Source of the DNA: CAMTUH01 sp947084935 | GTDB taxonomy: Bacteria; Pseudomonadota; Gammaproteobacteria; Coxiellales; Coxiellaceae | DNA length: 64,000 nt | Reading direction: 5' to 3' | Assembly (NCBI GenBank): GCA_947084935.1 | Contig: CAMTUH010000011.1 | Location: 17,769 to 81,768 of the forward strand | Shown here: one piece after another, positions 8,453-17,266 of the stretch | How positions within the stretch are numbered: position 1 is the first letter of the stretch | Layout: each line of letters starts with the position of its first letter | Notes under the pieces: generated by a model | Seen by the model: only the letters and a program-made list of their open reading frames with translations | What the model was told of the DNA's origin: nothing | Databases searched by the model: none | Position numbers and translations under genes: made by a program

Positions 8453-9106
8453 ATTTTTCCTCATCGATCCATTTGCTTAGTGATCGCTCTTCTACTCCCG
8501 ATCGCGTGTTGGGCTGATGTTTACGTTCATGTGGATGCCAATGGAAATACTTATTATTCAGATACCCCCACCACCCAAAAAGCAAAACCCGTTGCTTTGC
8601 CACCGCTGTCCGTGACTTATTCTTCACAATCCAAAGCGCCCGCGCAAACTACGACTGAGCCAAAAGTAGAAACCCAATCCATTTCACAACCCGAAACTGA
8701 AAAACAAAACGGTACCCCGGAAGAATCTGCTCCTGCAGAATCGACTCCGACACTATCCACCAGCGCCACGTATAAAACGTTTGCGATCAGCTCTCCCACT
8801 GCTGAACAAACTTTTCAGAATCAACGAGACATCACCGTTACCCTCACGACCGATCCCGAACTGCAATCGGGTGATAAAATTCAGATACTCATCGACAATA
8901 CAAAATTCGGCGCGCCCCAAGCCTCCACGAGCTTTAATTTCTACAATCTGGACCGCGGTTCCCACACGTTTCGTGCGATTTTATATAATGCAAACAATGA
9001 AGAAATAAAACAAAGTAATTCTGTAACGATTTATATACATTATGCGCACGTCGGCGAATTGTTCATTAAAGAATTAACTAAATTAATCAATGCCACGTCA
9101 ACGTAA
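8453..9106 (+). CDS. Secreted DUF4124-domain protein, probable ATT start codon
   Basis: No ATG begins this reading frame. A perfect AGGAGG (8441-8446) lies 6 nt upstream of an in-frame ATT (8453). Initiation there gives a good signal peptide: FPHRSICLVIALLLPIACWA followed by DVYVHVDANGNTYYSDTP. The alternative GTG at 8480 has no ribosome site and would remove the basic part of the signal. DUF4124 (about 22-55) is a short beta module common in periplasmic proteins of pilus and envelope operons. A Pro/Thr/Glu-rich linker follows (about 60-100), then an Ig-like beta domain (FAISSPTAEQTF ... RGSHTFRAILYNANNEEI). The gene lies between pilV and pilT; its role in piliation is unknown. Confidence 0.75.
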   Translation: MFPHRSICLVIALLLPIACWADVYVHVDANGNTYYSDTPTTQKAKPVALPPLSVTYSSQSKAPAQTTTEPKVETQSISQPETEKQNGTPEESAPAESTPTLSTSATYKTFAISSPTAEQTFQNQRDITVTLTTDPELQSGDKIQILIDNTKFGAPQASTSFNFYNLDRGSHTFRAILYNANNEEIKQSNSVTIYIHYAHVGELFIKELTKLINATST

Positions 9107-9117
9107 AAGGAATGACC

Positions 9118-10140
9118 ATGAATATTAATGAGTTGCTGGAATTAACCGTCAAAAAATCGGCTTCTGATTTACACCTTCCTTCCGGCGACAGCCCCATGCT
9201 GCGGATTGATGGGGAGTTAAATCGGTTGGACAAGCCCGTTCTAGATCCCAAAATACTGGAAAAAACTCTGTTCGAGATCTTGACGGAGGAACAGAAAAAG
9301 ATTTTCGAAGAAAACAAAGAAGTCGACTTCAGCTATGAAATACCTAAGTTGGCTCGATTTCGCGTTAACGTGTTCATGCAAAGCCGTGGAATTTCTGCGG
9401 CATTTCGATTAATTCCTATTGAAATCCCCACGATGGAAAAATTACACCTCCCCGAGACTTTTAAAAAAATGTGTAACTTCGACAATGGAATCGTAATCGT
9501 CACGGGTCCCACGGGTTCTGGGAAAAGTACCACCTTGGCGGCTATGATTGATTACATTAATCAAACTTCGGGGGAACACGAACACATTATAACGATCGAA
9601 GATCCCATTGAATTTATCTATGAAAACGCCAACTGCCTCATTCAACAGCGCGAAGTTGGCAAAGAAACCAAAAGTTTCAATAACGCGCTCCGCGCGGCAT
9701 TGCGCCAGGATCCCGATATTATTTTGGTGGGTGAAATGCGTGATCTCGAAACCATTCAACTCGCGTTAACCGCTGCAGAAACCGGACACTTAGTGTTCGC
9801 CACGATGCACACCAACTCCGCCTCTAAATCCATCGACCGCATCATCGATGCCTTTCCGGGTGGTGAAAAAGAAATGATTCGCACCATGTTGGCCGAAGCA
9901 CTCAGGGCCGTGATCGCGCAAACCTTATTGAAACGCCCACAAGGCGGGCGAATCGCCGCGCACGAAATCATGATCTGTACGCCCGCGATTCGCAACCTCA
10001 TTCGCGAACACAAAATTGCTCAAATTTTCTCAGTCATCCAAACCGGTCAGCAACTCGGCATGCACACCATGGAACAAAACATCAAAGAGCTCGCACAAAA
10101 AAAACTGATTATGCCACCTCCCAAAAGCGACTGGGAATGA
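9118..10140 (+). CDS. pilT: Type IV pilus retraction ATPase PilT
   Basis: PilT is a hexameric cytoplasmic ATPase that depolymerises pilin during retraction. Motifs seen are Walker A GPTGSGKST (about 128-136), Asp box TIEDPIEF (about 160), Walker B QDPDIILVGEMRD (about 198-210), His box TGHLVFATMHTNSA, and the retraction-specific AIRNLIRE (about 290). The AIRNLIRE motif separates PilT from assembly ATPases. The length (340 aa) is standard. The ATG at 9118 is chosen over 9112 because AAAGGA is 6-7 nt upstream of it. Confidence 0.94.
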   Translation: MNINELLELTVKKSASDLHLPSGDSPMLRIDGELNRLDKPVLDPKILEKTLFEILTEEQKKIFEENKEVDFSYEIPKLARFRVNVFMQSRGISAAFRLIPIEIPTMEKLHLPETFKKMCNFDNGIVIVTGPTGSGKSTTLAAMIDYINQTSGEHEHIITIEDPIEFIYENANCLIQQREVGKETKSFNNALRAALRQDPDIILVGEMRDLETIQLALTAAETGHLVFATMHTNSASKSIDRIIDAFPGGEKEMIRTMLAEALRAVIAQTLLKRPQGGRIAAHEIMICTPAIRNLIREHKIAQIFSVIQTGQQLGMHTMEQNIKELAQKKLIMPPPKSDWE

Positions 10141-10246
10141 AGCGTTAATTTCACTCAACTCCTGCTTCTTTTGCACGGTACAGCACTTTATTAGATAACC
10201 CACCAAGAAACACGACGGATGTTAAATCGCAGCAGAGCAGCACCGA

Positions 10247-11641
10247 TCAGTCATCAATTTTGATCACGGGCTGAAAGAGTCCATTTTCATAATTGGCGAT
10301 GTTAGATTCAGAAACTCTGCACAGACATCCGCAGTATTTACCGGAATAGTTATACATAGAAACAGCGGCGTTCATTTCTTTAAGACTGGCTTTCCGATCC
10401 AGGCTGCATTCAATAATTCTATGCTTCTGGCCGTGAATTCTTTCTTGGATTAAAGCGTTTTCAACATGCTTTCTTAATAGGCTTTCCCATTTTTTTGGGG
10501 GAAATTCATTTCCCATAAAAATACCTTTACCCAAGGCAGAATAAGATATTTTTAACACAAGATTATTTTTGTTACTAATCAATTCAGATAATTCAGCTTC
10601 GTTTTTTAGCATATCGATCGTTAATTTTTTGCTGTAAGGGATGTGTTTTTTAATAAAACGCATCTCTTCAGAATTGAAGAGATGGGAGAATTGTTCATCA
10701 TGAAAAACACAAAAAATACTTTTATCTTCGACAATGGTCATCGCAGGAAATCCGATGGCCAGTACGCAGCCGCTGTCTTTCACCCCCCTGAAAAAAGCGC
10801 TATAAAGGTGGTCCGTAAGATAGCGATTGGGGTCATCCCACCACGGACCTTTTTGATTGAATTTTAAAGCATCTCCATGAAAGAAAAAATTATTATAAAT
10901 AAGCTTAACTGGCCTTTTATTGAGGTACAACCTTCCATCGTGATAACTCAGCTTTTCTACGGATTCAACAATCACCTCTTCGCCTACCTGATTCAGGAGA
11001 TACTTCATCTCATGCAGCTCAAGTTGAACCTTATTCGCATCGTAGAGTAGAGCAATTATTCCATCTTGAACCGGCGATGACCGCGCGAGATTTAATAGGT
11101 AATTTGAAAAAAAACCTTTGGCCTCGTATTCTTGAGGAAAAATATTTCTCGACAGTATCTTTTTTGCTATTAAATATTTTTTCGTATATCCCTGTATGAC
11201 TTCTGTCAATAAATTCCCTCCGGGAGAAGAGGTGTTGAATTCGTTAAATTTTATGACCCCGCCCTCATCAATCAAAAAATCATATCGTGCTATGGTCAAC
11301 CATTTTCCAGAAATTTTTTTAAAAAAAGATAAAAAAGGTTCGTATGATAGGAAAAAATTTCTTAAACTTTTATCGCCTGAAACGTAGGCGGTAATGACTT
11401 TTTCTAACAGAGCCGTCATTTTTTGTGAAACATTGTCCACCTCAGAATCGTCTTCTTTGCACAGCAGAAATGGCGACAAAGTAAATCGAATTAAATTCGT
11501 TTCAGAATAAAATAGTTTAAAGTGATGCTCATCGAGCACCTGCTTCATTAATTTAATATTAGAATTTATAAAATCCGAATCGAGGTATTTCTTGAATATT
11601 AGGAAAGAAAGTTCATTAGTTTTTTTGATGCTTGCCAACAT
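10247..11641 (-). CDS. Circularly permuted ATP-grasp-like protein, function unknown
   Basis: This 464-residue cytoplasmic protein has no signal or membrane segment. RYDFLIDEGGVIKFNEFNTSSPGG (about 140-165) resembles the metal-binding strand of ATP-grasp ligases. VKLIYNNFFF, then TIVEDKSIFCVFHDE, then LVLKISYSALGKGIFMG follow in the order seen in circularly permuted ATP-grasp proteins and glutathionylspermidine-synthase-like enzymes. Such enzymes join a carboxylate to an amine through an acyl phosphate. The gene is markedly AT-rich compared with the flanking pilus genes. It forms a probable two-gene operon with the hotdog-fold gene 16 bp upstream. Substrate unknown; the fold call is by motif only. 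Confidence 0.6.
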   Translation of the reverse strand: MLASIKKTNELSFLIFKKYLDSDFINSNIKLMKQVLDEHHFKLFYSETNLIRFTLSPFLLCKEDDSEVDNVSQKMTALLEKVITAYVSGDKSLRNFFLSYEPFLSFFKKISGKWLTIARYDFLIDEGGVIKFNEFNTSSPGGNLLTEVIQGYTKKYLIAKKILSRNIFPQEYEAKGFFSNYLLNLARSSPVQDGIIALLYDANKVQLELHEMKYLLNQVGEEVIVESVEKLSYHDGRLYLNKRPVKLIYNNFFFHGDALKFNQKGPWWDDPNRYLTDHLYSAFFRGVKDSGCVLAIGFPAMTIVEDKSIFCVFHDEQFSHLFNSEEMRFIKKHIPYSKKLTIDMLKNEAELSELISNKNNLVLKISYSALGKGIFMGNEFPPKKWESLLRKHVENALIQERIHGQKHRIIECSLDRKASLKEMNAAVSMYNYSGKYCGCLCRVSESNIANYENGLFQPVIKIDD

Positions 11642-11657
11642 AACCAACCGTGAAATT

Positions 11658-12095
11658 TTATTTTGGTTTCAGACATAACATTTCCCCTGAAAAAGACCCA
11701 TCTTCTACTTTTATAGAGAAGTTATAAAAAGTACCGGGGCTTTTTTCGAGGGTTGTTGTGTTTTCTATTTCATACTTTATGTGCGTGAGCCTTGTGATAG
11801 GCTTGCTAAATTTCCAACTTTCTTTAACATTATATATTTCACGATTCTTTGGTGTCTCAAGGCAATAAAAAATATATATTATTATCAATTGACCCGCTAT
11901 TCTTGAGTTAGTTATTGAAGATAAATGAAATTTTCCATCGCCGGCCATTGCGTAATCAGTCAAGCTTACAAAAGCGGTCAGGCTTGATTTATCGTCGCTG
12001 ATGTCAATAGAGGAGAACTCAAAACAATCTTTTCTAAAATCGTCTGCTAAGTAAGCTGACATGAATTTTTCTAATATATTTAAATCGATTTTCAT
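11658..12095 (-). CDS. FcoT-like hotdog-fold protein (possible acyl thioesterase)
   Basis: This 145-residue protein is the first gene of a two-gene unit. The central AMAGDGKFHLSSITNSRIAG followed by QLIIIYIFYCLE resembles the hotdog helix of FcoT-type thioesterases (G-HF-x-E-x-N-L pattern). FSKPITRLTHIKYEI and the terminal GSFSGEMLCLKPK correspond to later hotdog strands. FcoT proteins release fatty acyl groups from carriers in lipopeptide pathways. Here no acyl carrier or synthetase is adjacent, so the substrate is open. The catalytic residues cannot be assigned confidently. AT-rich composition suggests joint acquisition with the ATP-grasp gene. Confidence 0.5.
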   Translation of the reverse strand: MKIDLNILEKFMSAYLADDFRKDCFEFSSIDISDDKSSLTAFVSLTDYAMAGDGKFHLSSITNSRIAGQLIIIYIFYCLETPKNREIYNVKESWKFSKPITRLTHIKYEIENTTTLEKSPGTFYNFSIKVEDGSFSGEMLCLKPK

Positions 12096-12210
12096 AACAA
12101 ACCTATTCTCTCAATAATAAATTATAGCACCTATAAGAGAGAATTCGAGACTTCCGGCTCCCAAGCTTACTCAGCTGAGTGTCCGTTTTTCGGGGGATTT
12201 GATTTACTGA

Positions 12211-12283
<73 letters not shown>

Positions 12284-12373
12284 AAATTTCTTTAACTTCC
12301 TCCGTACTTCCCTGTACTTGTTTCTTCGTTCTTCTCAATGCACCCAGCCTCCATCCTTGGAGGCGTTCGGCGG

Positions 12374-12394
12374 GTCTGAAGCTGCGCTTCAGAC
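12374..12394. repeat. Perfect inverted repeat (9-bp stem, 3-nt loop)
   Basis: GTCTGAAGC and GCTTCAGAC face each other around TGC. Flanking GGCGG/CCGCC partly extends the stem. It lies between the tRNA-Thr gene and the duplicated tRNA fragment. Confidence 0.75.
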
Positions 12395-12408
12395 AATCTC
12401 CGCCTCAC

Positions 12409-12428
12409 CCACCTGAGCTACACCGGCA
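12409..12428 (-). repeat. Duplicated 5' end of tRNA-Thr (20 bp)
   Basis: These 20 bases repeat positions 12265-12284 exactly, that is, the acceptor 5' strand and D-stem start of the tRNA, in the same orientation and 144 bp upstream of it. The fragment has no anticodon or T arm, so it is a remnant and not a gene. Confidence 0.85.
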
Positions 12429-12496
12429 TTTTGCCGGTCAACAATAGCGTCCTGGGCACGGGTCGTCAAGGTCGGGCACCCTCCCTAACCCCGGTA

Positions 12497-12525
12497 TTGC
12501 GAACTCCCACAGAATCAACTATAAA
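12497..12525 (+). promoter_or_regulatory. Predicted sigma70 promoter of pilA
   Basis: TTGCGA (12497-12502) and TATAAA (12520-12525) are separated by exactly 17 bp. The pilA start is 34 nt further, with GAAGGAG as ribosome site. No sigma54 motif is evident, although pilA in Pseudomonas is RpoN-dependent. Confidence 0.6.
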
Positions 12526-12559
12526 TCTCGATAATTAACCAAAACGAAGGAGCAGCGCA

Positions 12560-12985
12560 ATGAACAAGGACCGCACCCAACGGGGGTTTACCCTCATGGA
12601 ACTCTTAGTCGTGATTGCCATCATTGGCATTTTAGTAGCTATCGCAATCCCTTCTTACCGCACTTATGCCAGACGGGCACATTACACTGAAGTTATACAA
12701 GCAATTGGCCCCTATAAACTGGGTGTTGAAGAATGTTATCAAATCACCGGTGAGCTCGACAGCTGCTCAGCGGGAAATAATGGAGTGCCTTCCGCCATGG
12801 CGCACAATAATGATTCGGGAGCGATTGACTCCATCGACGTGAAAAGTGGTGTCATCGTTATTACACCGCAAAAAAAATATGGCATCGAATCAAAAGATAC
12901 TTACGTCTTAACCCCCACCATCGAGCAAGGACGACTAATCTGGAATGCGAGCGGAGGCGGGGTATCCGAAGGTTATGCCGATTGA
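12560..12985 (+). CDS. pilA: Major type IV pilin PilA
   Basis: This 141-residue type IVa prepilin has leader MNKDRTQRG and mature FTLMELLVVIAIIGILVAIAIPSY, with conserved Phe at +1 and Glu at +5. The hydrophobic helix forms the pilus core. Two cysteines (EECYQITGELDSCSAG) lie close together just after the spine, not at the C-terminus where the usual D-loop disulfide is found. The GAAGGAG ribosome site and consensus-like promoter suggest strong expression. The gene is followed by pilB with a 4-bp overlap. Confidence 0.9.
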   Translation: MNKDRTQRGFTLMELLVVIAIIGILVAIAIPSYRTYARRAHYTEVIQAIGPYKLGVEECYQITGELDSCSAGNNGVPSAMAHNNDSGAIDSIDVKSGVIVITPQKKYGIESKDTYVLTPTIEQGRLIWNASGGGVSEGYAD

Positions 12986-14619
12986 TACCGAGTCGTCCCG
13001 ACGCGTTATGCCACGTTCTGGAGCAGCAACACCTGCTTTCCCCAGAAAGAATATCTCGTGTGTTAGCGGAGTCCGCAGAAGCGCAATCCCCGCTTCTGCA
13101 TTACCTCATTAACGAAAAAATCTTGGATTCTATGCCAGTGGCTCAGGCGTGCGCCAATTATTACGGATTGGAATCGACCGATCTTGAAACACACACGGCT
13201 GATCCCATAATTTTCAACAAAATACCCATTCAACGCCTCAATCGTTACACATTCCTGCCGCTGAACCATCACAAAAATCTACTGGTTATCGCCATCAGCG
13301 ATCCGTGTTACTTGAGTTTACTCGATGAACTTAAATTCGAAATTCAATCGAAAATAAAAATCGTGTTCGCCCCTTACGACAAACTCGGATTTCTGATCAA
13401 TAAAACAATGAGCCGCCGGATTTATTTTTCTTGCACCCGCTCGGACGAAACCACTGTAACTGATAATGCTATTATCGACCTGACGAATCAAATTCTAACA
13501 GACGCCATTTATCGTGATGCATCCGATATTCACGGCGAATCGATGCGCGATCATTATCGACTGCGAATGCGCATCGATGGTGTACTGCATCTCATCGAAA
13601 ATTTTCCGCGATTTCTCCAGGCGCCGATAATCAGCCGATTTAAAGTGCTCGCAAACTTAGACATTGCTGAAAAACGGCTGCCCCAAGACGGTCGATTTAC
13701 TTTTACCACAATCAGTGGAATCCGACGTGATTGTCGAATTAATTGTTGCCCAACGCAATTTGGTGAAAAAATAGTGGTGCGTTTACTCCACCAAACAAAG
13801 CGTCTTCTGAGTTTCGATACGCTGGGAATGGGAGAAGACTTCAAGCATATCATCGTTAAAAAAATCCAGCAGCCGCAGGGATTAATCTTGGTGACAGGCC
13901 CGACGGGAAGCGGTAAAAGCGCAACGCTTTATACCATTTTAAATTATTTGAATACCCTGGAAAAAAATATTTCTACCATCGAAGATCCCGTTGAAATTCA
14001 ACTGCACGGTATCAATCAAGTCAATGTGAATACCAAAGCGGGTCTCGATTTCGCAACAGCATTACGGGCTTTTTTGCGACAAGATCCCGATATCATCATG
14101 GTGGGTGAAATTCGGGATTTCGAAACGGCATCAATGGCCATACGCGCCGCGCACACCGGACATTTGGTATTATCAACCCTACACACCAACAGTGCCGCAG
14201 AAAGCATCACTCGCCTGATCAACATTGGGATCGAACCGTTCAATATCGCCAGCACCGTTCAGTTAGTTGTAGCGCAACGACTGATCCGTCGATTATGTCA
14301 GCACTGCAAAAAATCGACAGAATTATCGATTAACCCAGAAACCAAAATAAACGGCTTTCAAGCAAACCAGTGCCCGCTTTGTCTCAACGGTTACCTAGGC
14401 CGTGCAGCACTTTTTGAAATCTTCAGGATATCGGACGCGATGCGCGAATGTATTTTAAATAAGGTGTCCAGCGAGGAACTCTCGCACAAAGCCGTCCAAG
14501 AAGGAATGTACAGCCTATGGAGCGCCGGCCTGCAGAAAGTGATCGAGGGTGTCACCAGCCTTGAAGAACTGCATCGAGTCTTGGTGACGAAGGAGGAAAG
14601 CCATGTTTTCTCGTCGTGA
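12982..14619 (+). CDS. pilB: Type IV pilus assembly ATPase PilB
   Basis: PilB is the extension ATPase that powers pilin polymerisation. Its 545 residues hold a GspE N-terminal domain (about 1-150), Walker A GPTGSGKSAT (about 305-314), Asp box TIEDPVEI, Walker B QDPDIIMVGEIRD (about 365-378), His box TGHLVLSTLHTNSA, and a zinc-binding pair CxxC...CxxC (LCQHC and CPLC, about 432-470). The apparent start is TTG at 12982, overlapping the pilA stop (TTGA). No later ATG would keep the N-terminal domain, so translation is probably coupled to pilA. Confidence 0.92.
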   Translation: MIPSRPDALCHVLEQQHLLSPERISRVLAESAEAQSPLLHYLINEKILDSMPVAQACANYYGLESTDLETHTADPIIFNKIPIQRLNRYTFLPLNHHKNLLVIAISDPCYLSLLDELKFEIQSKIKIVFAPYDKLGFLINKTMSRRIYFSCTRSDETTVTDNAIIDLTNQILTDAIYRDASDIHGESMRDHYRLRMRIDGVLHLIENFPRFLQAPIISRFKVLANLDIAEKRLPQDGRFTFTTISGIRRDCRINCCPTQFGEKIVVRLLHQTKRLLSFDTLGMGEDFKHIIVKKIQQPQGLILVTGPTGSGKSATLYTILNYLNTLEKNISTIEDPVEIQLHGINQVNVNTKAGLDFATALRAFLRQDPDIIMVGEIRDFETASMAIRAAHTGHLVLSTLHTNSAAESITRLINIGIEPFNIASTVQLVVAQRLIRRLCQHCKKSTELSINPETKINGFQANQCPLCLNGYLGRAALFEIFRISDAMRECILNKVSSEELSHKAVQEGMYSLWSAGLQKVIEGVTSLEELHRVLVTKEESHVFSS

Positions 14620-15811
14620 ACATTATTATCAATGGGAAGGTATCGACGCCAACGGTAAACGCGTCGCGGGAACCCATCAAGCCTTCTCTTCAAAATCACT
14701 TACCGAACAGATCGAAAACAAAAATATCGTCCTGCTAAAGATTAAGCGCCGTCGTTTTTTTCTTAAATTTCGGAAAAAAATTACGAGAACACATATCTCT
14801 GGCTTCACGCGACGATTATCCGTTTTATTAAAATCAGGAATTACCTTACAACAATCTTTACCCATTGTTGCGAGCGGATTTCAAAAAACCCCGATGCATG
14901 CCGTTATCATGCACATTAAAAATCAAATTGAAAATGGCTCCAGTTTCGCACAAGCGCTGAAAATGCATTCAAGACATTTTTCTTGCCTCTACGTGAGCTT
15001 CGTAGAAGCGGGTGAAAGAATTGGTAAATTAGATATTTTATTGTCTCAACTCGCGGACTACAATGAACACTTGCTGCACTTTAAAAACAGTATCCGCAAA
15101 ACCATGATTTATCCAACCACCGTTTTTATAACCGGCAGCCTCGTCACCGCCGGCCTCTTGTGGTTCGTCGTCCCTCAATTTCAAAGTACTTTTTCGGAGT
15201 TTGGCGCCACATTACCTTTGCTCACGCGTATCATTATCAAAACAGCCGATTACCTTCGAAAATATTCTTATGGAATAATGGCGTTTTGCGGTGCAGCCGC
15301 TTTTTTATGCCCCCTCTTGAAACACATAAATAAAAACTTCTTTCTTCGATGGCATTCTGCCGCATTAAAAATACCTCTCGTAAACCAAATCATCGTCGGG
15401 GCTGCCCTGACAACCTGGTTCACTTTATTGGAAACCAGCCATGCCGCCGGGATACCCTTGTGCGAAGCACTGACCCTATCCAATCAAAGCGTCCGCAATC
15501 GCGCCCTACAAAAACGCTTGGAACGCATCGCTCAACAAGTCAATGCCGGCCAAACACTAAATTCTGCAATGCATCGCACCCATCTGTTTTGCGACCAAAC
15601 CATACCATTGATCACGATCGGTGAAGCCTCGGGGGCTTTGGATGAAATGCTCGGGAAGGTCCGAATGATTTACCAAGAGCGCTTGGATCACCTGCTCGAT
15701 AAACTCAAACAGTTACTTGAACCCACCATTATGCTATTATTAGCGCTGTTCACGGGAGGGCTGATAATCGCCCTGTATTTGCCTGTATTTCGTCTCGGAG
15801 CTTCGTTCTAA
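14603..15811 (+). CDS. pilC: Type IV pilus inner-membrane platform protein PilC
   Basis: This 402-residue polytopic protein has two T2SSF domains (about 65-190 and 270-395), each followed by hydrophobic segments. Examples are MIYPTTVFITGSLVTAGLLWFVVPQF and LLEPTIMLLLALFTGGLIIALYLPVF. The conserved FVEAGERIGKLD and IGEASGALDEML motifs are the two domain signatures. PilC transmits PilB/PilT rotation to pilin. It overlaps pilB by 17 bp and abuts pilD. Confidence 0.94.
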   Translation: MFSRREHYYQWEGIDANGKRVAGTHQAFSSKSLTEQIENKNIVLLKIKRRRFFLKFRKKITRTHISGFTRRLSVLLKSGITLQQSLPIVASGFQKTPMHAVIMHIKNQIENGSSFAQALKMHSRHFSCLYVSFVEAGERIGKLDILLSQLADYNEHLLHFKNSIRKTMIYPTTVFITGSLVTAGLLWFVVPQFQSTFSEFGATLPLLTRIIIKTADYLRKYSYGIMAFCGAAAFLCPLLKHINKNFFLRWHSAALKIPLVNQIIVGAALTTWFTLLETSHAAGIPLCEALTLSNQSVRNRALQKRLERIAQQVNAGQTLNSAMHRTHLFCDQTIPLITIGEASGALDEMLGKVRMIYQERLDHLLDKLKQLLEPTIMLLLALFTGGLIIALYLPVFRLGASF

Positions 15812-16654
15812 ATGCTTTTTATTATGGTTTCTTTAATCCTCGCATTGATTGTGGGCTTGATTATTGGGAGCTTCTTAAATGTCGTGATTGCGCGTTATCC
15901 CATCATGTTAGAATCGCAATGGCGACGAGACTGCCAAAACTATTTAAATCTTCCCATGGAATCACAGCCTTCATTTAATTTATGGTTCCCGCGTTCTCGT
16001 TGTCCGCGCTGCAAGACACCGTTAAAAGCTCGCCACAATATTCCAATTTTGAGTTACCTTTGGCTAAAGGGACGATGCGCTTTCTGCAACGAAAAAATAC
16101 ATCCGATTTATCCCGGCGTGGAAGCCTTGACCGCGCTCTTAACGGTATGGGTGGTGTGGCACTACTCATTAACGCGGCCACTCATCCCCGCTTTATTTCT
16201 TACCTGGGTGCTGATCGCGCTCACCTTCATCGACTGGCGCAAACAAATTCTTCCCGACGCACTTACGTTGACTACTCTGTGGATCGGCTTATTTCTCAGC
16301 CTTTTTTATGTATTCGTTTCACCGCATCAAGCCGTATCGGGCGCTATCGTGGGTTACGGTCTCTTATGGATTGCCGCTGGACTATTCAAATTAATCCGAA
16401 AAAAAGAAGGCATGGGGCATGGCGATTTCAAAATGCTGGGCATGTTGGGCGCTTGGTTTGGCGTCAAGATGGTACTCAATATTTTATTAATGGCTATCCT
16501 AATCGCTTTAGTGACAAGCATTGTCTTGATCCTCATGAAAAAAATCACTGCGAAACGACCCATTCCCTTCGGGCCATTTATCGCGATCGCCGGGTGGGTC
16601 AGCATGATGACGGGTCCTGAACTTTTGCAATGGCTCGCACCTTATTGGGTGTAG
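15812..16654 (+). CDS. pilD: Prepilin leader peptidase/N-methyltransferase PilD
   Basis: PilD cleaves prepilin leaders and methylates the new N-terminal residue. The 280-residue protein has an N-terminal GSFLNVVIARYP domain, a cytoplasmic zinc loop with two CxxC pairs (CPRC, CAFC; about 64-92), and several membrane helices. The two aspartyl-protease motifs are present: DWRKQILPD (near 140) and GMGHGDFKML (near 200). It is the only prepilin peptidase in the window and would serve all the pilins here. Confidence 0.95.
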   Translation: MLFIMVSLILALIVGLIIGSFLNVVIARYPIMLESQWRRDCQNYLNLPMESQPSFNLWFPRSRCPRCKTPLKARHNIPILSYLWLKGRCAFCNEKIHPIYPGVEALTALLTVWVVWHYSLTRPLIPALFLTWVLIALTFIDWRKQILPDALTLTTLWIGLFLSLFYVFVSPHQAVSGAIVGYGLLWIAAGLFKLIRKKEGMGHGDFKMLGMLGAWFGVKMVLNILLMAILIALVTSIVLILMKKITAKRPIPFGPFIAIAGWVSMMTGPELLQWLAPYWV

Positions 16655-16666
16655 GAATTATTTATT

Positions 16667-17266
16667 ATGTTAATAATCGCATTGACCGGCGGAATCGGCA
16701 GCGGCAAAACAACCGTTGCAAAGTTATTTGCTGAGCTGGACGTTCCCGTCATCGACGCGGATGCGATTGCCCACGAATTAACAAGTAAAGGCTCCTTTTT
16801 TCTGAATAAAATCGTCGAGCATTTTGGTGCATCCGTTCTCGACGAGCACGGCTCGCTCAACCGAAAAGAATTGGGCAATCTCGTTTTCCAAAATCCTAGC
16901 GAACGCCTGTGGTTGGAAAATCTGCTGCACCCTGAAATAAGAAAAGTCATGCACGCACGCGTCAGATCATTGCGCGCACCCTACGTGATTTTTGTCATTC
17001 CCTTACTCGCCGAAACCCAGCGCGTGGACCACATCGATCGAGTTCTGGTTGTAGATACACCGGAAGCGTTGCAAATCGAACGTGCTAAAGCCCGCGATAA
17101 TTTATCGGACGCACGAATTTACGAAATCTTACGCGCTCAGGCATCGCGGAAAGATCGGTTAGCACTGGCAGACGACGTGATTGTTAATGACAGCACCCTC
17201 GCGATTTTACGAGGTCGCGTGAAAGAACTTCATAAAAAATATCTTGAGGCAGCACATGAACTCTGA
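16667..17266 (+). CDS. coaE: Dephospho-CoA kinase
   Basis: CoaE performs the last step of coenzyme A synthesis, phosphorylation of the 3'-OH of dephospho-CoA. The P-loop GGIGSGKTT is at residues 8-16, and DVPVIDADAIAHEL, then LLHPEIRK and VIPLLAE, match the family's CoA-binding lid region. The length (199 aa) is standard. The pilD-coaE-zapD linkage is widespread in gammaproteobacteria. Confidence 0.95.
   Translation: MLIIALTGGIGSGKTTVAKLFAELDVPVIDADAIAHELTSKGSFFLNKIVEHFGASVLDEHGSLNRKELGNLVFQNPSERLWLENLLHPEIRKVMHARVRSLRAPYVIFVIPLLAETQRVDHIDRVLVVDTPEALQIERAKARDNLSDARIYEILRAQASRKDRLALADDVIVNDSTLAILRGRVKELHKKYLEAAHEL

Noticed and set aside
12354..12430. Second tRNA gene upstream of tRNA-Thr
   Set aside because: Only the acceptor 5' strand and D-stem start match; there is no anticodon arm, T arm or 3' acceptor strand.
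15982..16620. 212-codon open frame inside pilD in another frame
   Set aside because: PilD motifs are continuous in the main frame; the alternative is arginine-rich and has no start signal.
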